NCBI RefSeq assembly: GCF_023715485.1
Contig: NZ_JAMBOF010000006.1
Location: 240,704 to 304,703, forward strand
DNA: 64,000 bases
Source of the DNA: Mesobacillus subterraneus
GTDB lineage: Bacteria > Bacillota > Bacilli > Bacillales > Cytobacillaceae
Direction: 5' to 3'
The notes beneath the pieces were generated by a model that made no database searches, was not told the origin of the DNA, and saw only the letters and a list, made by a program, of their open reading frames with translations. A program made the translations under genes and the position numbers. This document shows positions 1-7,375 of this stretch, one piece after another; position 1 is the stretch's first letter; each line of letters starts with the position of its first letter.

Positions 1-1
1 A

Positions 2-463
2 GAAGTGGATACCTATGATTATGGATCAAGAGGATTTAATTATCGGAGCGAAAGATTGATTAACCGTTACAAAGAACATTCTGTCATGCACGAACTTTTT
101 TCATCAGAGGTGTTTGGGGATCCATCCACTCCTGTATTTGAAGCATATCCTGGCGAACCTGTCGTCATTCGGCTGACCAATCCGGCAGAACGAAGAAGAG
201 CTCACACTTTTCATCTACACGGGCATTCCTGGAAGTTCGATACCAAGGATTTGGATTCACGAACCCAATCCTTTATTGGACATATAGTCGCTGGACATTC
301 AGATGATTTACCTTTAATAGGCGGCGCTGGAGGCGTCTTCAATTTCCCCGGCGATTATCTGTACCGATCTGGCAATATCCGCTGGGATATCGAACTGGGA
401 ATGTGGGGAATATTCAGGGTTCATCACGAGCTTCAGGAAAACCTGCCGCGGCTTAGTGACTGA
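2..463 (+). CDS. Multicopper oxidase, C-terminal fragment (possibly MnxG-like manganese oxidase)
   Basis: The reading frame is open at the left edge, so the gene begins upstream of the window and only about 153 C-terminal residues are visible. They form a cupredoxin domain with the copper-binding motif HTFHLHGHSW, then a Gly-rich stretch, PGDYLYRSGNIRWD and a final GMWGIFRVHHE. Multicopper oxidases couple oxidation of a substrate to reduction of O2 to water through type 1, 2 and 3 copper sites. The classical C-terminal HCHxxxH type 1 motif is absent here, as in the large multi-domain oxidases of Bacillus such as MnxG, the spore-surface Mn(II) oxidase. The MnxG assignment is an inference; an oxidase of another substrate is equally possible. 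The two genes that follow look spore-related, which fits a spore-surface enzyme. Confidence 0.7.
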   Translation, partial: EVDTYDYGSRGFNYRSERLINRYKEHSVMHELFSSEVFGDPSTPVFEAYPGEPVVIRLTNPAERRRAHTFHLHGHSWKFDTKDLDSRTQSFIGHIVAGHSDDLPLIGGAGGVFNFPGDYLYRSGNIRWDIELGMWGIFRVHHELQENLPRLSD

Positions 464-488
464 ATAAAGAGAGAAAGGATGTGACTGC

Positions 489-1412
489 ATGAAGAAAAGG
501 CACAAAATAGAGCAGACCGAGTTCGAAAGCGAAAGCTCAGAGGAATGCGAAAGCAGTACTTCTTCAATTCCGGTGGACGATTTTTGTATACCAGATGGGT
601 GCCCTGAAAGAATTGAAACACCAAAGTTCCCATCACCGACCTCCTGCCTTTCGGAGGAAAGGCTGCATGCGCTTGAGGAAAGGATTGACGCTGCCAATCG
701 GCTCCTTTTAGATCTGGGATTATCTAACGAACAATCTGAAAACGGCCGACGGATTTTATTTGATCGCTTAAAAGGGAAGACAGTCAAGATCAAAGTCCGC
801 TGCTCCCATGAAGAATTAGAGGAACATCCCGAAGCAGAGGCAGGAACCGGAACAATAGGAGCGGATGTGCAATCTGATATAGAATTAAAGAATCATTGCA
901 AAAAAAGCAAAAAGAAAAGATTGCTGAAGAAAAAGCTATCAAAGAAGAATCGTTTACAATTCAAAGCAAAAAGAAAAACCTGGAGAAAGAACAAAAATAT
1001 TATTGAAGGAGTAGTCGAGCTGGTTGGCCGGGATTTTGTACAGCTCAAGAAAAAAGGTCAAAAGTTCCTCATACCGTACAGCAAGGTTTGTGTTACCTTA
1101 ACTAAAAAACATTACCAGCTACCTGTCCACGAACCCTCTCTCATTGACATAGAGCCTTGCTTCCGCAGGGAACTTACTTTTAATTTTGGGGAGACTGTCG
1201 CAAACGATCCGGATTTGATACAGCTTTTTTTTAGGATAAAGTTATCCATGTACTTGAAAACCTCGGTGGGAGAAAGGATACTCGTTAAAACGGATCATGA
1301 ACGACTGCAAGGAATTGTAAGAAGCATCGACAGCCATAACATAATAATAGATAATACAGCCGCCAGTTCAACTAGCATTTCCATGAATTCAGTCTGTTAC
1401 ATTATAAAATAA
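489..1412 (+). CDS. DUF2642/LSm-like protein with Lys-rich insert, possible spore-coat protein
   Basis: This 307-residue protein starts at ATG behind GAAAGGATG and lies 25 bp after the oxidase, so the two may be co-transcribed. The N-terminal 60 residues are acidic and Ser-rich. Residues about 94-103 (LKGKTVKIKV) and 171-204 (IIEGVVELVGRDFVQL then FLIPYSKV) look like the two halves of one DUF2642 small beta-barrel, split by an insert of about 65 residues whose second part (138-170) is nearly all Lys and Arg. A second barrel-like unit occupies residues about 252-305. DUF2642 proteins in bacilli are often associated with the spore coat or exosporium. No enzyme motif, signal peptide or membrane segment is seen. 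The function is unknown; adjacency to the oxidase suggests a spore-surface role. Confidence 0.6.
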   Translation: MKKRHKIEQTEFESESSEECESSTSSIPVDDFCIPDGCPERIETPKFPSPTSCLSEERLHALEERIDAANRLLLDLGLSNEQSENGRRILFDRLKGKTVKIKVRCSHEELEEHPEAEAGTGTIGADVQSDIELKNHCKKSKKKRLLKKKLSKKNRLQFKAKRKTWRKNKNIIEGVVELVGRDFVQLKKKGQKFLIPYSKVCVTLTKKHYQLPVHEPSLIDIEPCFRRELTFNFGETVANDPDLIQLFFRIKLSMYLKTSVGERILVKTDHERLQGIVRSIDSHNIIIDNTAASSTSISMNSVCYIIK

Positions 1413-1425
1413 GAGTAAAATAAAG

Positions 1426-1458
1426 AACGCTCGAATCAGCAGGATTCAAGCGTTTTTT
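1426..1458. terminator. Rho-independent terminator
   Basis: The arms AACGCT-c-GAATC and GATTC-a-AGCGTT form a hairpin with one mismatch and are followed by six T on the + strand. It lies between two convergent genes and can serve both. Confidence 0.85.
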
Positions 1459-1462
1459 ATGT

Positions 1463-2017
1463 TTACGCCTCAAAGGAGGTATCATTATCAAAATCCATCC
1501 AATTAATTGTATCAAAAGGGATCATGGTGTATCCTTTTTGTTTATGCTTTTTCTTACCTTTACTTTTATTAAGCTCTGAATCAGAATCTTTATCTGTATG
1601 GATTTCAACAAAATCAGCTCCAACATGAGTGATTTTGCCAGATACTTTTTCCACCATGCTTTCACATTGAATTCCAATTTCGATTTTGCAACCTAAGTAT
1701 TTCCTTAACTTAGACGCCATTCGATTCCCTAATCCGCCGAGCCGCAAGCTGAAATTCCTGCTGCATATCTCTCGGTCACTATATTCATACCTTCGGTCAA
1801 ATATGATAGCCGACTTCCACGCATGCCTGTGATGACAACCACATTGTTCAGCAGAAGTTGATTCTAAATTTTCATCCCCTGGTGATTGATGATGACTTCT
1901 ACAAGAATCAATTGAAGCAAAAGGTGAATCGTGTTTGTTGCATTCAGGATTCTCACATTCCTTATGAAAAGAGTGCAGTATATCGTTAAACTGCTGCCGG
2001 TTAAATTCATTTTCCAT
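1463..2017 (-). CDS. DUF2642-domain protein with Cys/His-rich N-terminus, possible spore-coat protein
   Basis: The start is the ATG at 2017, seven bases after a strong AAGGAGGG, giving 184 residues; an upstream in-frame start has no such site. The first 75 residues are unusually rich in Cys and His (for example CENPEC, SCRSHH and CGCHHRH), a composition compatible with metal binding or disulfide cross-linking. Residues about 108-180 form a DUF2642 barrel: LRKYLGCKIEIGIQC, KVSGKITHVGADFVEIH, a basic loop of Lys and His, then MIPFDTINWMDF. It converges on the preceding Lys-rich DUF2642 gene. DUF2642 is frequent in spore-surface proteins, so a structural role on the spore near the multicopper oxidase is a reasonable inference, unproven from sequence. 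Confidence 0.6.
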   Translation of the reverse strand: MENEFNRQQFNDILHSFHKECENPECNKHDSPFASIDSCRSHHQSPGDENLESTSAEQCGCHHRHAWKSAIIFDRRYEYSDREICSRNFSLRLGGLGNRMASKLRKYLGCKIEIGIQCESMVEKVSGKITHVGADFVEIHTDKDSDSELNKSKGKKKHKQKGYTMIPFDTINWMDFDNDTSFEA

Positions 2018-2186
2018 ACTATCCCTCCTTGTTATTAGTCCAAGCAATATTAATATGCAATATTTCTTGTAATCAGTTTATGAATAGAATAGTAAAACGC
2101 TTGAACAAATGCCCGGGTTTATAAAAAAACTCCATTGACCATTTAGTTCAATATGTAATATTGTTTTTGTAAGCACAGTTGGAAGG

Positions 2187-2573
2187 ATGAGTTTTTTGGA
2201 AGAATTAATTAAAAAGCTGCGTTATAAGCAGGGGCCTGCTTTGGTATTAAACCCACCCGAGGGATACATTCTAGGCATTGAAACGGACAAGGGCGCTTCA
2301 GAACATTTTGATTTCATCCAGCTATTCGTCAACAACAGTGAGGATGTAAGAAAATGGCTCCCAGATGCACTCCCATTGCTAAATGAAGATGCACTGTTCT
2401 GGATTACATATCCTAAGCAAAGCTCCAAAGTGAAAACAGACATCAACCGTGACAGCTTATTCAAATTGGTACAGGAGCTTTCACATTTTAGGGCTGTCAG
2501 CAATGTCTCCGTCGATGAAAAGTGGTCTGCGCTGCGTTTCAGGCATAAGGACAAGGTTAAGTCCAAGAAATAA
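2187..2573 (+). CDS. Conserved hypothetical protein (DUF3052-like)
   Basis: A 128-residue soluble protein with a basic C-terminus. Its centre reads ALFWITYPKQSSKVKTDINRD followed later by VSVDEKWSALRFR, a pattern I associate with small proteins annotated DUF3052 whose function is unknown. No catalytic motif or membrane segment is visible. The GGAAGG ribosome site touches the ATG at 2187; an in-frame TTG at 2196 lies at a better distance (9 bases) and may be the true start. The gene stands alone, with a repeat element directly downstream. Confidence 0.55.
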   Translation: MSFLEELIKKLRYKQGPALVLNPPEGYILGIETDKGASEHFDFIQLFVNNSEDVRKWLPDALPLLNEDALFWITYPKQSSKVKTDINRDSLFKLVQELSHFRAVSNVSVDEKWSALRFRHKDKVKSKK

Positions 2574-2585
2574 TACATGAAAAAG

Positions 2586-2702
2586 AAAAGCGCAAGCGCC
2601 TTGGTCAGCCCCGACAAGCGCTGGAGGGCCGACCAGTGAAGTCGTTCTTTGACTTCATTGGGCGGACCGAAGCGACTCGAGGGGCTAGGCGCTGAAGCTG
2701 GA
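2586..2702. repeat. Bacillaceae palindromic intergenic repeat
   Basis: A GC-rich segment beginning AAAAGCGCAAGCGCCTTGG and ending GGCTAGGCGCTGAAGCTGGA, with ends that pair (GCGCC...GGCGC), an internal CCCCGAC / TCGAGGGG relationship and a central hairpin GAAGTC-n7-GACTTC. It is far richer in GC than its surroundings and matches the type of short dispersed palindromic repeat I recognise from Bacillus intergenic regions. It is non-coding and follows a stop codon closely. Confidence 0.65.
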
Positions 2703-2812
2703 CAATTCTCGAAGTGAATTTTATACTTTCTGATTTTGTAAGAAAAGCTTTCCTTTTATAAAATGTATGATAAAATTAATAAGTCAAAATTATATAAGTC
2801 CGTCTTTACGGA

Positions 2813-2883
2813 AGAGGTTCTAGCTACCCTCTCAAAAAAACTAAGGAAAAACAGTACTGCTGTCTTAGTGGTGCTGTTTTTTT
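2813..2883 (+). promoter_or_regulatory. preQ1-I riboswitch with terminator
   Basis: The aptamer at 2813-2846 has the class I preQ1 layout: stem AGAGG...CCTCT, loop containing TTCTAGCTAC, and the A-rich tail ending AAACTAAGG that forms the pseudoknot. Downstream, AACAGTACT (2850-2858) and GGTGCTGTT (2870-2878) form a hairpin followed by a T run. ACTAAG (2840-2845) can instead pair with CTTAGT (2864-2869), giving an alternative fold. Binding of preQ1 should therefore stop transcription before queC. It sits 23 bp ahead of the queC start. Confidence 0.9.
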
Positions 2884-2905
2884 CTGTGTAAAAGGAGATT
2901 TCGGG

Positions 2906-3559
2906 ATGAAAAAAGACAAAGCCTTAGTCGTTTTTAGCGGCGGCCAGGATAGTACGACCTGCTTATTCTGGGCAATTAAGGAATTTGCAGAAGTGGAAGC
3001 GGTGACCTTTGATTATAACCAGAGGCACAAAACTGAAATTGAATGCGCGAAGGAAATCACGAAGGAACTTGGGATTAAGCATCACATTCTCGATATGAGT
3101 CTATTGAATCAATTGGCGCCTAATGCTCTGACAAGAACCGATATTGAAGTGAAAGATGGGGAAGACGGGGAATTGCCTTCAACGTTTGTCCCAGGCCGCA
3201 ACTTATTGTTCATGTCTTTTGCCGGCGTGCTGGGAAGCCAGGTTCATGCAAAACACATCGTGACAGGTGTTTGTGAAACTGATTTCAGCGGGTATCCGGA
3301 TTGCCGGGATGTGTTTATAAAGTCTTTGAACGTCACGCTAAACTTGTCATTGGATCAAAACTTTGTTATCCATACTCCGCTGATGTGGCTGAACAAGGCC
3401 GAAACATGGAAGCTTGCTGACGAACTTGGAGCATTTGACTTCGTTAAAGAAAGAACTCTAACTTGTTATAACGGAATCATTGCCGATGGATGCGGCGTTT
3501 GCCCTGCCTGCAAGCTAAGAAAAAATGGGCTGGATGAGTTTTTGAAAGGAGCTGTATAA
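2906..3559 (+). CDS. queC: 7-cyano-7-deazaguanine synthase QueC
   Basis: QueC converts 7-carboxy-7-deazaguanine to preQ0 using ATP and ammonia in the queuosine pathway. The 217-residue protein has the PP-loop ATP motif SGGQDSTT at residues 11-18 and the C-terminal zinc cysteines C187, C196, C199 and C202 (CYNG...CGVCPAC). Length matches the family. The ATG follows AAAAGGAG by eight bases. It is the first gene of the operon controlled by the upstream preQ1 riboswitch and is followed two bases later by queD. Confidence 0.96.
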   Translation: MKKDKALVVFSGGQDSTTCLFWAIKEFAEVEAVTFDYNQRHKTEIECAKEITKELGIKHHILDMSLLNQLAPNALTRTDIEVKDGEDGELPSTFVPGRNLLFMSFAGVLGSQVHAKHIVTGVCETDFSGYPDCRDVFIKSLNVTLNLSLDQNFVIHTPLMWLNKAETWKLADELGAFDFVKERTLTCYNGIIADGCGVCPACKLRKNGLDEFLKGAV

Positions 3560-3561
3560 AC

Positions 3562-4038
3562 ATGTTCGGATTTCGCATCGTAGAACAGCTTCAAAAAATA
3601 GATCAAGATATTAAGAGGGAACAGTTAAAGTATCATACAAAACGTGTACTTGTTAGCAAGGAATTCACGTTTGACTCGGCGCACCATCTGCACGACTATG
3701 AAGGTAAATGCAAAAATCTTCACGGGCATACGTATAAAGTCATTTTCGGCTTAAGTGGTTTTGTAGATAACCGAGGATTGATGATCGATTTTGGCGATAT
3801 TAAGGAAATTTGGAAATCTGAAATCGAGATTCACCTTGACCACAAATACCTGAATGAGACCATGCCTCCGATGAATACAACTGCTGAAAACATGGTAGTC
3901 TGGATCTATGAAAAAATGGCTGAGGCCTTGTCTGACAGGCGCGAACTTTATTTTGGAGCGAGAGTGGAGTTCGTCCGCCTCTATGAAACTCCTACAAGTT
4001 ATGCAGAAGCAAGACGGGAGTGGATCGAGAGTGAGTAA
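3562..4038 (+). CDS. queD: 6-carboxy-5,6,7,8-tetrahydropterin synthase QueD
   Basis: QueD turns 7,8-dihydroneopterin triphosphate into 6-carboxytetrahydropterin, the first committed step to preQ0. The 158-residue protein shows the family zinc histidines H41 in SAHHL and H54/H56 in LHGHTY, with the active-site Cys50 in KCKNLHGH. The N-terminal 30 residues before the core are typical of Bacillus members. It starts two bases after queC and its stop codon overlaps the queE start by eight bases, so the three enzymes are translationally linked. Confidence 0.95.
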   Translation: MFGFRIVEQLQKIDQDIKREQLKYHTKRVLVSKEFTFDSAHHLHDYEGKCKNLHGHTYKVIFGLSGFVDNRGLMIDFGDIKEIWKSEIEIHLDHKYLNETMPPMNTTAENMVVWIYEKMAEALSDRRELYFGARVEFVRLYETPTSYAEARREWIESE

Positions 4039-4759
4039 GATCCCCGTTATGGAAATCTTCGGGCCTACGATTCAGGGAGAGGGAATGGTCATCGGCCAGA
4101 AGACGATGTTTGTGCGGACTGCCGGCTGTGACTATTCCTGCTCCTGGTGCGATTCTTCTTTCACTTGGGATGGGTCCGGAAAAGATTTGATCAAGCAAAT
4201 GGATGCAAGCGAGATATGGGCAGAACTTAAATCGCTTGGCGGTGAGGGCTTTTCATTTGTCACAATCTCTGGCGGCAATCCGGCGCTTCTAAAAAACTTA
4301 TCTAGTTTGGTAGAGTTATTTAAAGAAAAAAATATCAAGGTTTGCCTGGAGACACAGGGAAGCAGGTGGCAGGATTGGTTTTTACAAATCGATGAATTGA
4401 CTCTTTCGCCAAAACCGCCAAGTTCAGGTATGAATACAGATTTTGAGATACTGGACAGTATCATCGATCGTCTGCAAGAAAATCAATCCTCGCAAAATGT
4501 CAGCCTGAAGGTAGTTGTTTTCGATGCGGTTGATTATGAATATGCCAAGCTGGTTCACCATCGTTATCAAGATCTGCCATTTTATATGCAAGTGGGAAAC
4601 GACGATATTGTCTCTTCCAAAAAAGAAAAATTGCTGTCAGACCTGCTTGATAAATATGACTGGCTTATCAATAAAGCCATGCTGGACATTGAACTTAAAA
4701 ATGTAAAAATTCTTCCACAACTGCACACTTACATCTGGGGAAACAAAAGAGGAGTTTAG
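4031..4759 (+). CDS. queE: 7-carboxy-7-deazaguanine synthase QueE (radical SAM)
   Basis: QueE is the radical SAM enzyme that rearranges 6-carboxytetrahydropterin to 7-carboxy-7-deazaguanine. I place the start at GTG 4031, which gives a 242-residue protein beginning VSKIPVMEIFGPTIQGEG, the conserved family N-terminus; the longer open frame overlaps queD by about 130 bp. The [4Fe-4S] cysteines are C33, C37 and C40 in CDYSCSWCDSSFTWDG, a normal CX3CX2C cluster motif, and SGGNPAL follows as the SAM-binding GGE-like motif. It overlaps queD by eight bases and is 19 bp upstream of the transporter gene. Confidence 0.94.
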   Translation: MSKIPVMEIFGPTIQGEGMVIGQKTMFVRTAGCDYSCSWCDSSFTWDGSGKDLIKQMDASEIWAELKSLGGEGFSFVTISGGNPALLKNLSSLVELFKEKNIKVCLETQGSRWQDWFLQIDELTLSPKPPSSGMNTDFEILDSIIDRLQENQSSQNVSLKVVVFDAVDYEYAKLVHHRYQDLPFYMQVGNDDIVSSKKEKLLSDLLDKYDWLINKAMLDIELKNVKILPQLHTYIWGNKRGV

Positions 4760-4778
4760 ATTAATAGGAGGAGAGAAA

Positions 4779-5318
4779 ATGAGAATCTTTTTATATTTAA
4801 TATCTATTGTCACTGCAAACGTCATAACGGCTGCGTTTGCACCACTTACGCTGGGAATGTTCATCGTGCCAATGGGAACATTATTGATTGGTGCGACTTT
4901 TATATTCCGTGATTTGGTTCAAAACAAATATGGGCGCGCGAAAACGTATATGTTCATCGGGGCAGCACTTGTCCTGTCTGCCATCGTTTCTTTCATTCTT
5001 GGAGATACACTTTTAATCGTATTCGCTTCTGCATTGAGCTTTGCCGTTGCTGAAACAACCGATACGGAAATCTACTCAAGGCTTAAGCTGCCGATGAGCT
5101 GGAGAGTTTTCTACAGCGGATTAGTAGGAGGATTACTAGATTCAGTTATTTTCGTCATTATTGGTTTAAGCCCAATAGGAGCGAATTTCCTTCCATGGGA
5201 AGCAGTTCCCGCAGCGATTTTGGGCCAAGTGATTGTGAAAACTATTATTCAGGCAATCGGTGCGATGCTGCTGAATCCTATAAATACTATTTTCAATAAT
5301 AAAGCTTTGTCCAATTAG
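4779..5318 (+). CDS. Queuosine-precursor transporter, VUT/YhhQ family
   Basis: A 179-residue membrane protein with about six hydrophobic segments and the family signatures GATFIFRDLVQNKYG and LPMSWRVFYSGLVGGLLDSVIF. VUT (YhhQ/DUF165) proteins import the queuosine precursors preQ0 and preQ1. Placement as the fourth gene behind the preQ1 riboswitch strongly supports that role here, since high precursor would shut off both synthesis and import. In B. subtilis the fourth gene of this operon is queF, the preQ0 reductase; queF is not in this window. The ATG follows a GGAGGAG site. Confidence 0.85.
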   Translation: MRIFLYLISIVTANVITAAFAPLTLGMFIVPMGTLLIGATFIFRDLVQNKYGRAKTYMFIGAALVLSAIVSFILGDTLLIVFASALSFAVAETTDTEIYSRLKLPMSWRVFYSGLVGGLLDSVIFVIIGLSPIGANFLPWEAVPAAILGQVIVKTIIQAIGAMLLNPINTIFNNKALSN

Positions 5319-5325
5319 AAGAAGG

Positions 5326-5356
5326 AGGTGCTCGATCATTGATCAAGCACCTTTTG
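5326..5356. terminator. Bidirectional rho-independent terminator
   Basis: AGGTGCTCGATC and GATCAAGCACCT pair around ATT with one mismatch and are followed by TTTT. The hairpin ends the que operon and overlaps the stop codon of the convergent permease gene. Confidence 0.85.
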
Positions 5357-6355
5357 TTCTATAGGATTAAATTTTCCAGGGCTAATGTCTCTTTTTACTG
5401 TTTCTGTGTTCATTTCCAGCTTATTTTTAGAGAAGACGCTGTACTGCTCCATTTTCCCTTCTATATTAGCGACCAGTTCATTTTTTATGACATTCACCAA
5501 AATGAAGATAATCAACAACATCCCCAGTGAGCTGAAAGCAACCCAGGGAGCGTTTTTTAGGGTCCAAAAATTTTGCCCAGTAAGTCCTGCAAGTTCGTTC
5601 GTAATTGATTTATTATATGGCGTATTATATATTTTTTCTTTATGAGGGCCGCCAAGGAAAAGAGTGAACATTGCCAGGCCCATCAAAATTTGCAATGTCT
5701 GAAGAACCTGCTGAACAAACATAATGACAAGCTGCGGTTTTAGATGGGGCAAAATCTGCTTCATAATAATATGCAGTTTGCTGCCACCCAATAGATAAGA
5801 ACTCATCACATATGACTTTGATTTGATTTCATTGACAAAATCTGTTGTGAAGAAAAATACCGTCGGGAAACCAAGCAGAAATAACACAATAAGCTGGAAT
5901 TCAATCTTTACGATTATGGGAATTTCATTATACAGAAATATTACTGGGTCCATTAAAAGGACGCCGATTAGCAGTAGCGGAACATAGTGAAAAGGCAGAA
6001 AAAATGCTTTGAACATTGATTTACATGCTGGCATCCATGTTTCAACAATCATACCCAATAATGATCCTATAACCACCCTCATAAATGACACAACTAAAAC
6101 CGCAGCAAACGTGTACTTGAGTCCATCGATTATAAGAAGCAGATTATCCCGTCCATCCCGGTCGGTTCCGAGCGGGTATTCTTTGCTTGGTGGATAAGGA
6201 GGATTTTCAATTACTTTTCCATTTTCATCATAAAGCTGGTTGATCATGGTGCGATAATCTTCAGGGCCTACAAAATCGTATAGAATACTGCTTATCAAAA
6301 AGACGAGAAGTATGCCCAGACTTATTTTGGTTTTTTTATAGTTTTGTGTTCTCAT
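5336..6355 (-). CDS. ABC transporter permease, OppC/DppC-like
   Basis: A 339-residue inner-membrane protein with about six hydrophobic segments. After the first segment it carries YPLGTDRDGRDNLLLIIDGLKY, the region that in OppC/DppC permeases precedes the second helix (HPLGTDxxGRD). A loop around SSYLLGGSKLHIIMKQILPHL corresponds to the EAA motif that contacts the ATPase. The start codon overlaps the stop of the upstream permease (ATGA), so the two subunits are made together. No ATPase or binding protein lies beside them, so substrate and energising partner are unknown. Confidence 0.75.
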   Translation of the reverse strand: MRTQNYKKTKISLGILLVFLISSILYDFVGPEDYRTMINQLYDENGKVIENPPYPPSKEYPLGTDRDGRDNLLLIIDGLKYTFAAVLVVSFMRVVIGSLLGMIVETWMPACKSMFKAFFLPFHYVPLLLIGVLLMDPVIFLYNEIPIIVKIEFQLIVLFLLGFPTVFFFTTDFVNEIKSKSYVMSSYLLGGSKLHIIMKQILPHLKPQLVIMFVQQVLQTLQILMGLAMFTLFLGGPHKEKIYNTPYNKSITNELAGLTGQNFWTLKNAPWVAFSSLGMLLIIFILVNVIKNELVANIEGKMEQYSVFSKNKLEMNTETVKRDISPGKFNPIEQKVLDQ

Positions 6356-7278
6356 AACGGCAGTGCACCCCGTTTCCTGATGACAGTCACTTTAACAATG
6401 AATTTTACTAGGTACTCAAGCAGGATCACAGGAAGAACAAACATGACAATACTATAAATCAGAGGCAGGACATGTTCGCCCCTGAACATCTGCATCATGA
6501 TTAGGTTAGTATGAGCTGTTTCGTAATAATACATATGCTCTACCAGCACAAGATTAGAAAGCAGCATGTATAAGATGATCCTGAATTTAATAATGAATAC
6601 AGGCAAAATATTTCCGGTCAAATGAATAAGGTATACGTAGCTTTTTCTTAGACCTTTGGCAAATCCAAATTGGATATAATGTTCTTGTTCTTCATCCTCC
6701 ATGCTCTTCAATAAAAACAATCCAAAGAGAATCGCGGGCAGGAAAGAGATCACAATAACCGGAAAAGCGATTGGCTGGGTTGAACCAAGTCCATACATAG
6801 GAAAAATTTTAAAGTTATATTCTTTAAGAAGGATAATGTTAAGCATATTAATGGCAAATATGAACACAAGGTCGGGCAATCCTTCAAAGAAATCAAGAAA
6901 CTGATGGAGCTTCCTCCTTAGATTGACAGGGGAGAGCATGGTAATGATAGAAAGAATACTTCCTACGGTTATTATTATGGCTAGAGAGATTCCAAGAATC
7001 GTATGGGAATGCAGGAAGCCATCCAATACCGTCGGGTTTGATGCGTATTCTATAAAGCTTTTTGGGGTGAAATCCATAAATTGATTTAGAACATATTTAA
7101 GCTGCTTATAAAACCCATCAAATGAGAAGCCTAAATGTTCCCCTTTCTTTTTATTAAAATCAAACAAATATATAAAGGATAGGAAAAATGCAATTCCCAG
7201 AATGAAGGTTCCTGTCATGACTAAGTAATAAGCTGTTTTTTTAATTATCTTTAAAAAAGTCCTCGAATTTATTTTCAT
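6352..7278 (-). CDS. ABC transporter permease, OppB-like partner
   Basis: A 308-residue polytopic membrane protein starting at ATG 7278 behind AAAGGAG. It has a first membrane segment near residues 14-36, an external stretch, and four or five further segments; GFAKGLRKSYVYLIHLTGNILP resembles an EAA loop. It overlaps the following permease by four bases, forming a heterodimeric pair. It is divergent from typical OppB and recognition rests on its partner and topology. The missing ATPase and solute-binding protein suggest a shared or distant ATPase, or a specialised exporter. Confidence 0.65.
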   Translation of the reverse strand: MKINSRTFLKIIKKTAYYLVMTGTFILGIAFFLSFIYLFDFNKKKGEHLGFSFDGFYKQLKYVLNQFMDFTPKSFIEYASNPTVLDGFLHSHTILGISLAIIITVGSILSIITMLSPVNLRRKLHQFLDFFEGLPDLVFIFAINMLNIILLKEYNFKIFPMYGLGSTQPIAFPVIVISFLPAILFGLFLLKSMEDEEQEHYIQFGFAKGLRKSYVYLIHLTGNILPVFIIKFRIILYMLLSNLVLVEHMYYYETAHTNLIMMQMFRGEHVLPLIYSIVMFVLPVILLEYLVKFIVKVTVIRKRGALPL

Positions 7279-7340
7279 GAGAATTCTCCTTTCAGACTTT
7301 TTAAATTTCTACACGATGGTAAAAAAAACCTTTTTAAAAT

Positions 7341-7369
7341 AAAAAAAACTCCTTTCGATTGAAAAGAGT
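7341..7369 (-). terminator. Rho-independent terminator of the SDR gene
   Basis: Read on the minus strand, ACTCTTTTC-aatc-GAAAGGAGT is followed by seven T. It ends the SDR gene transcribed leftwards. Confidence 0.85.
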
Positions 7370-7375
7370 CTAATG

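Noticed and set aside
3908..4030. Extended N-terminus of queE inside queD
   Set aside because: The family N-terminus begins at the GTG at 4031; the extension is queD sequence read in another frame.
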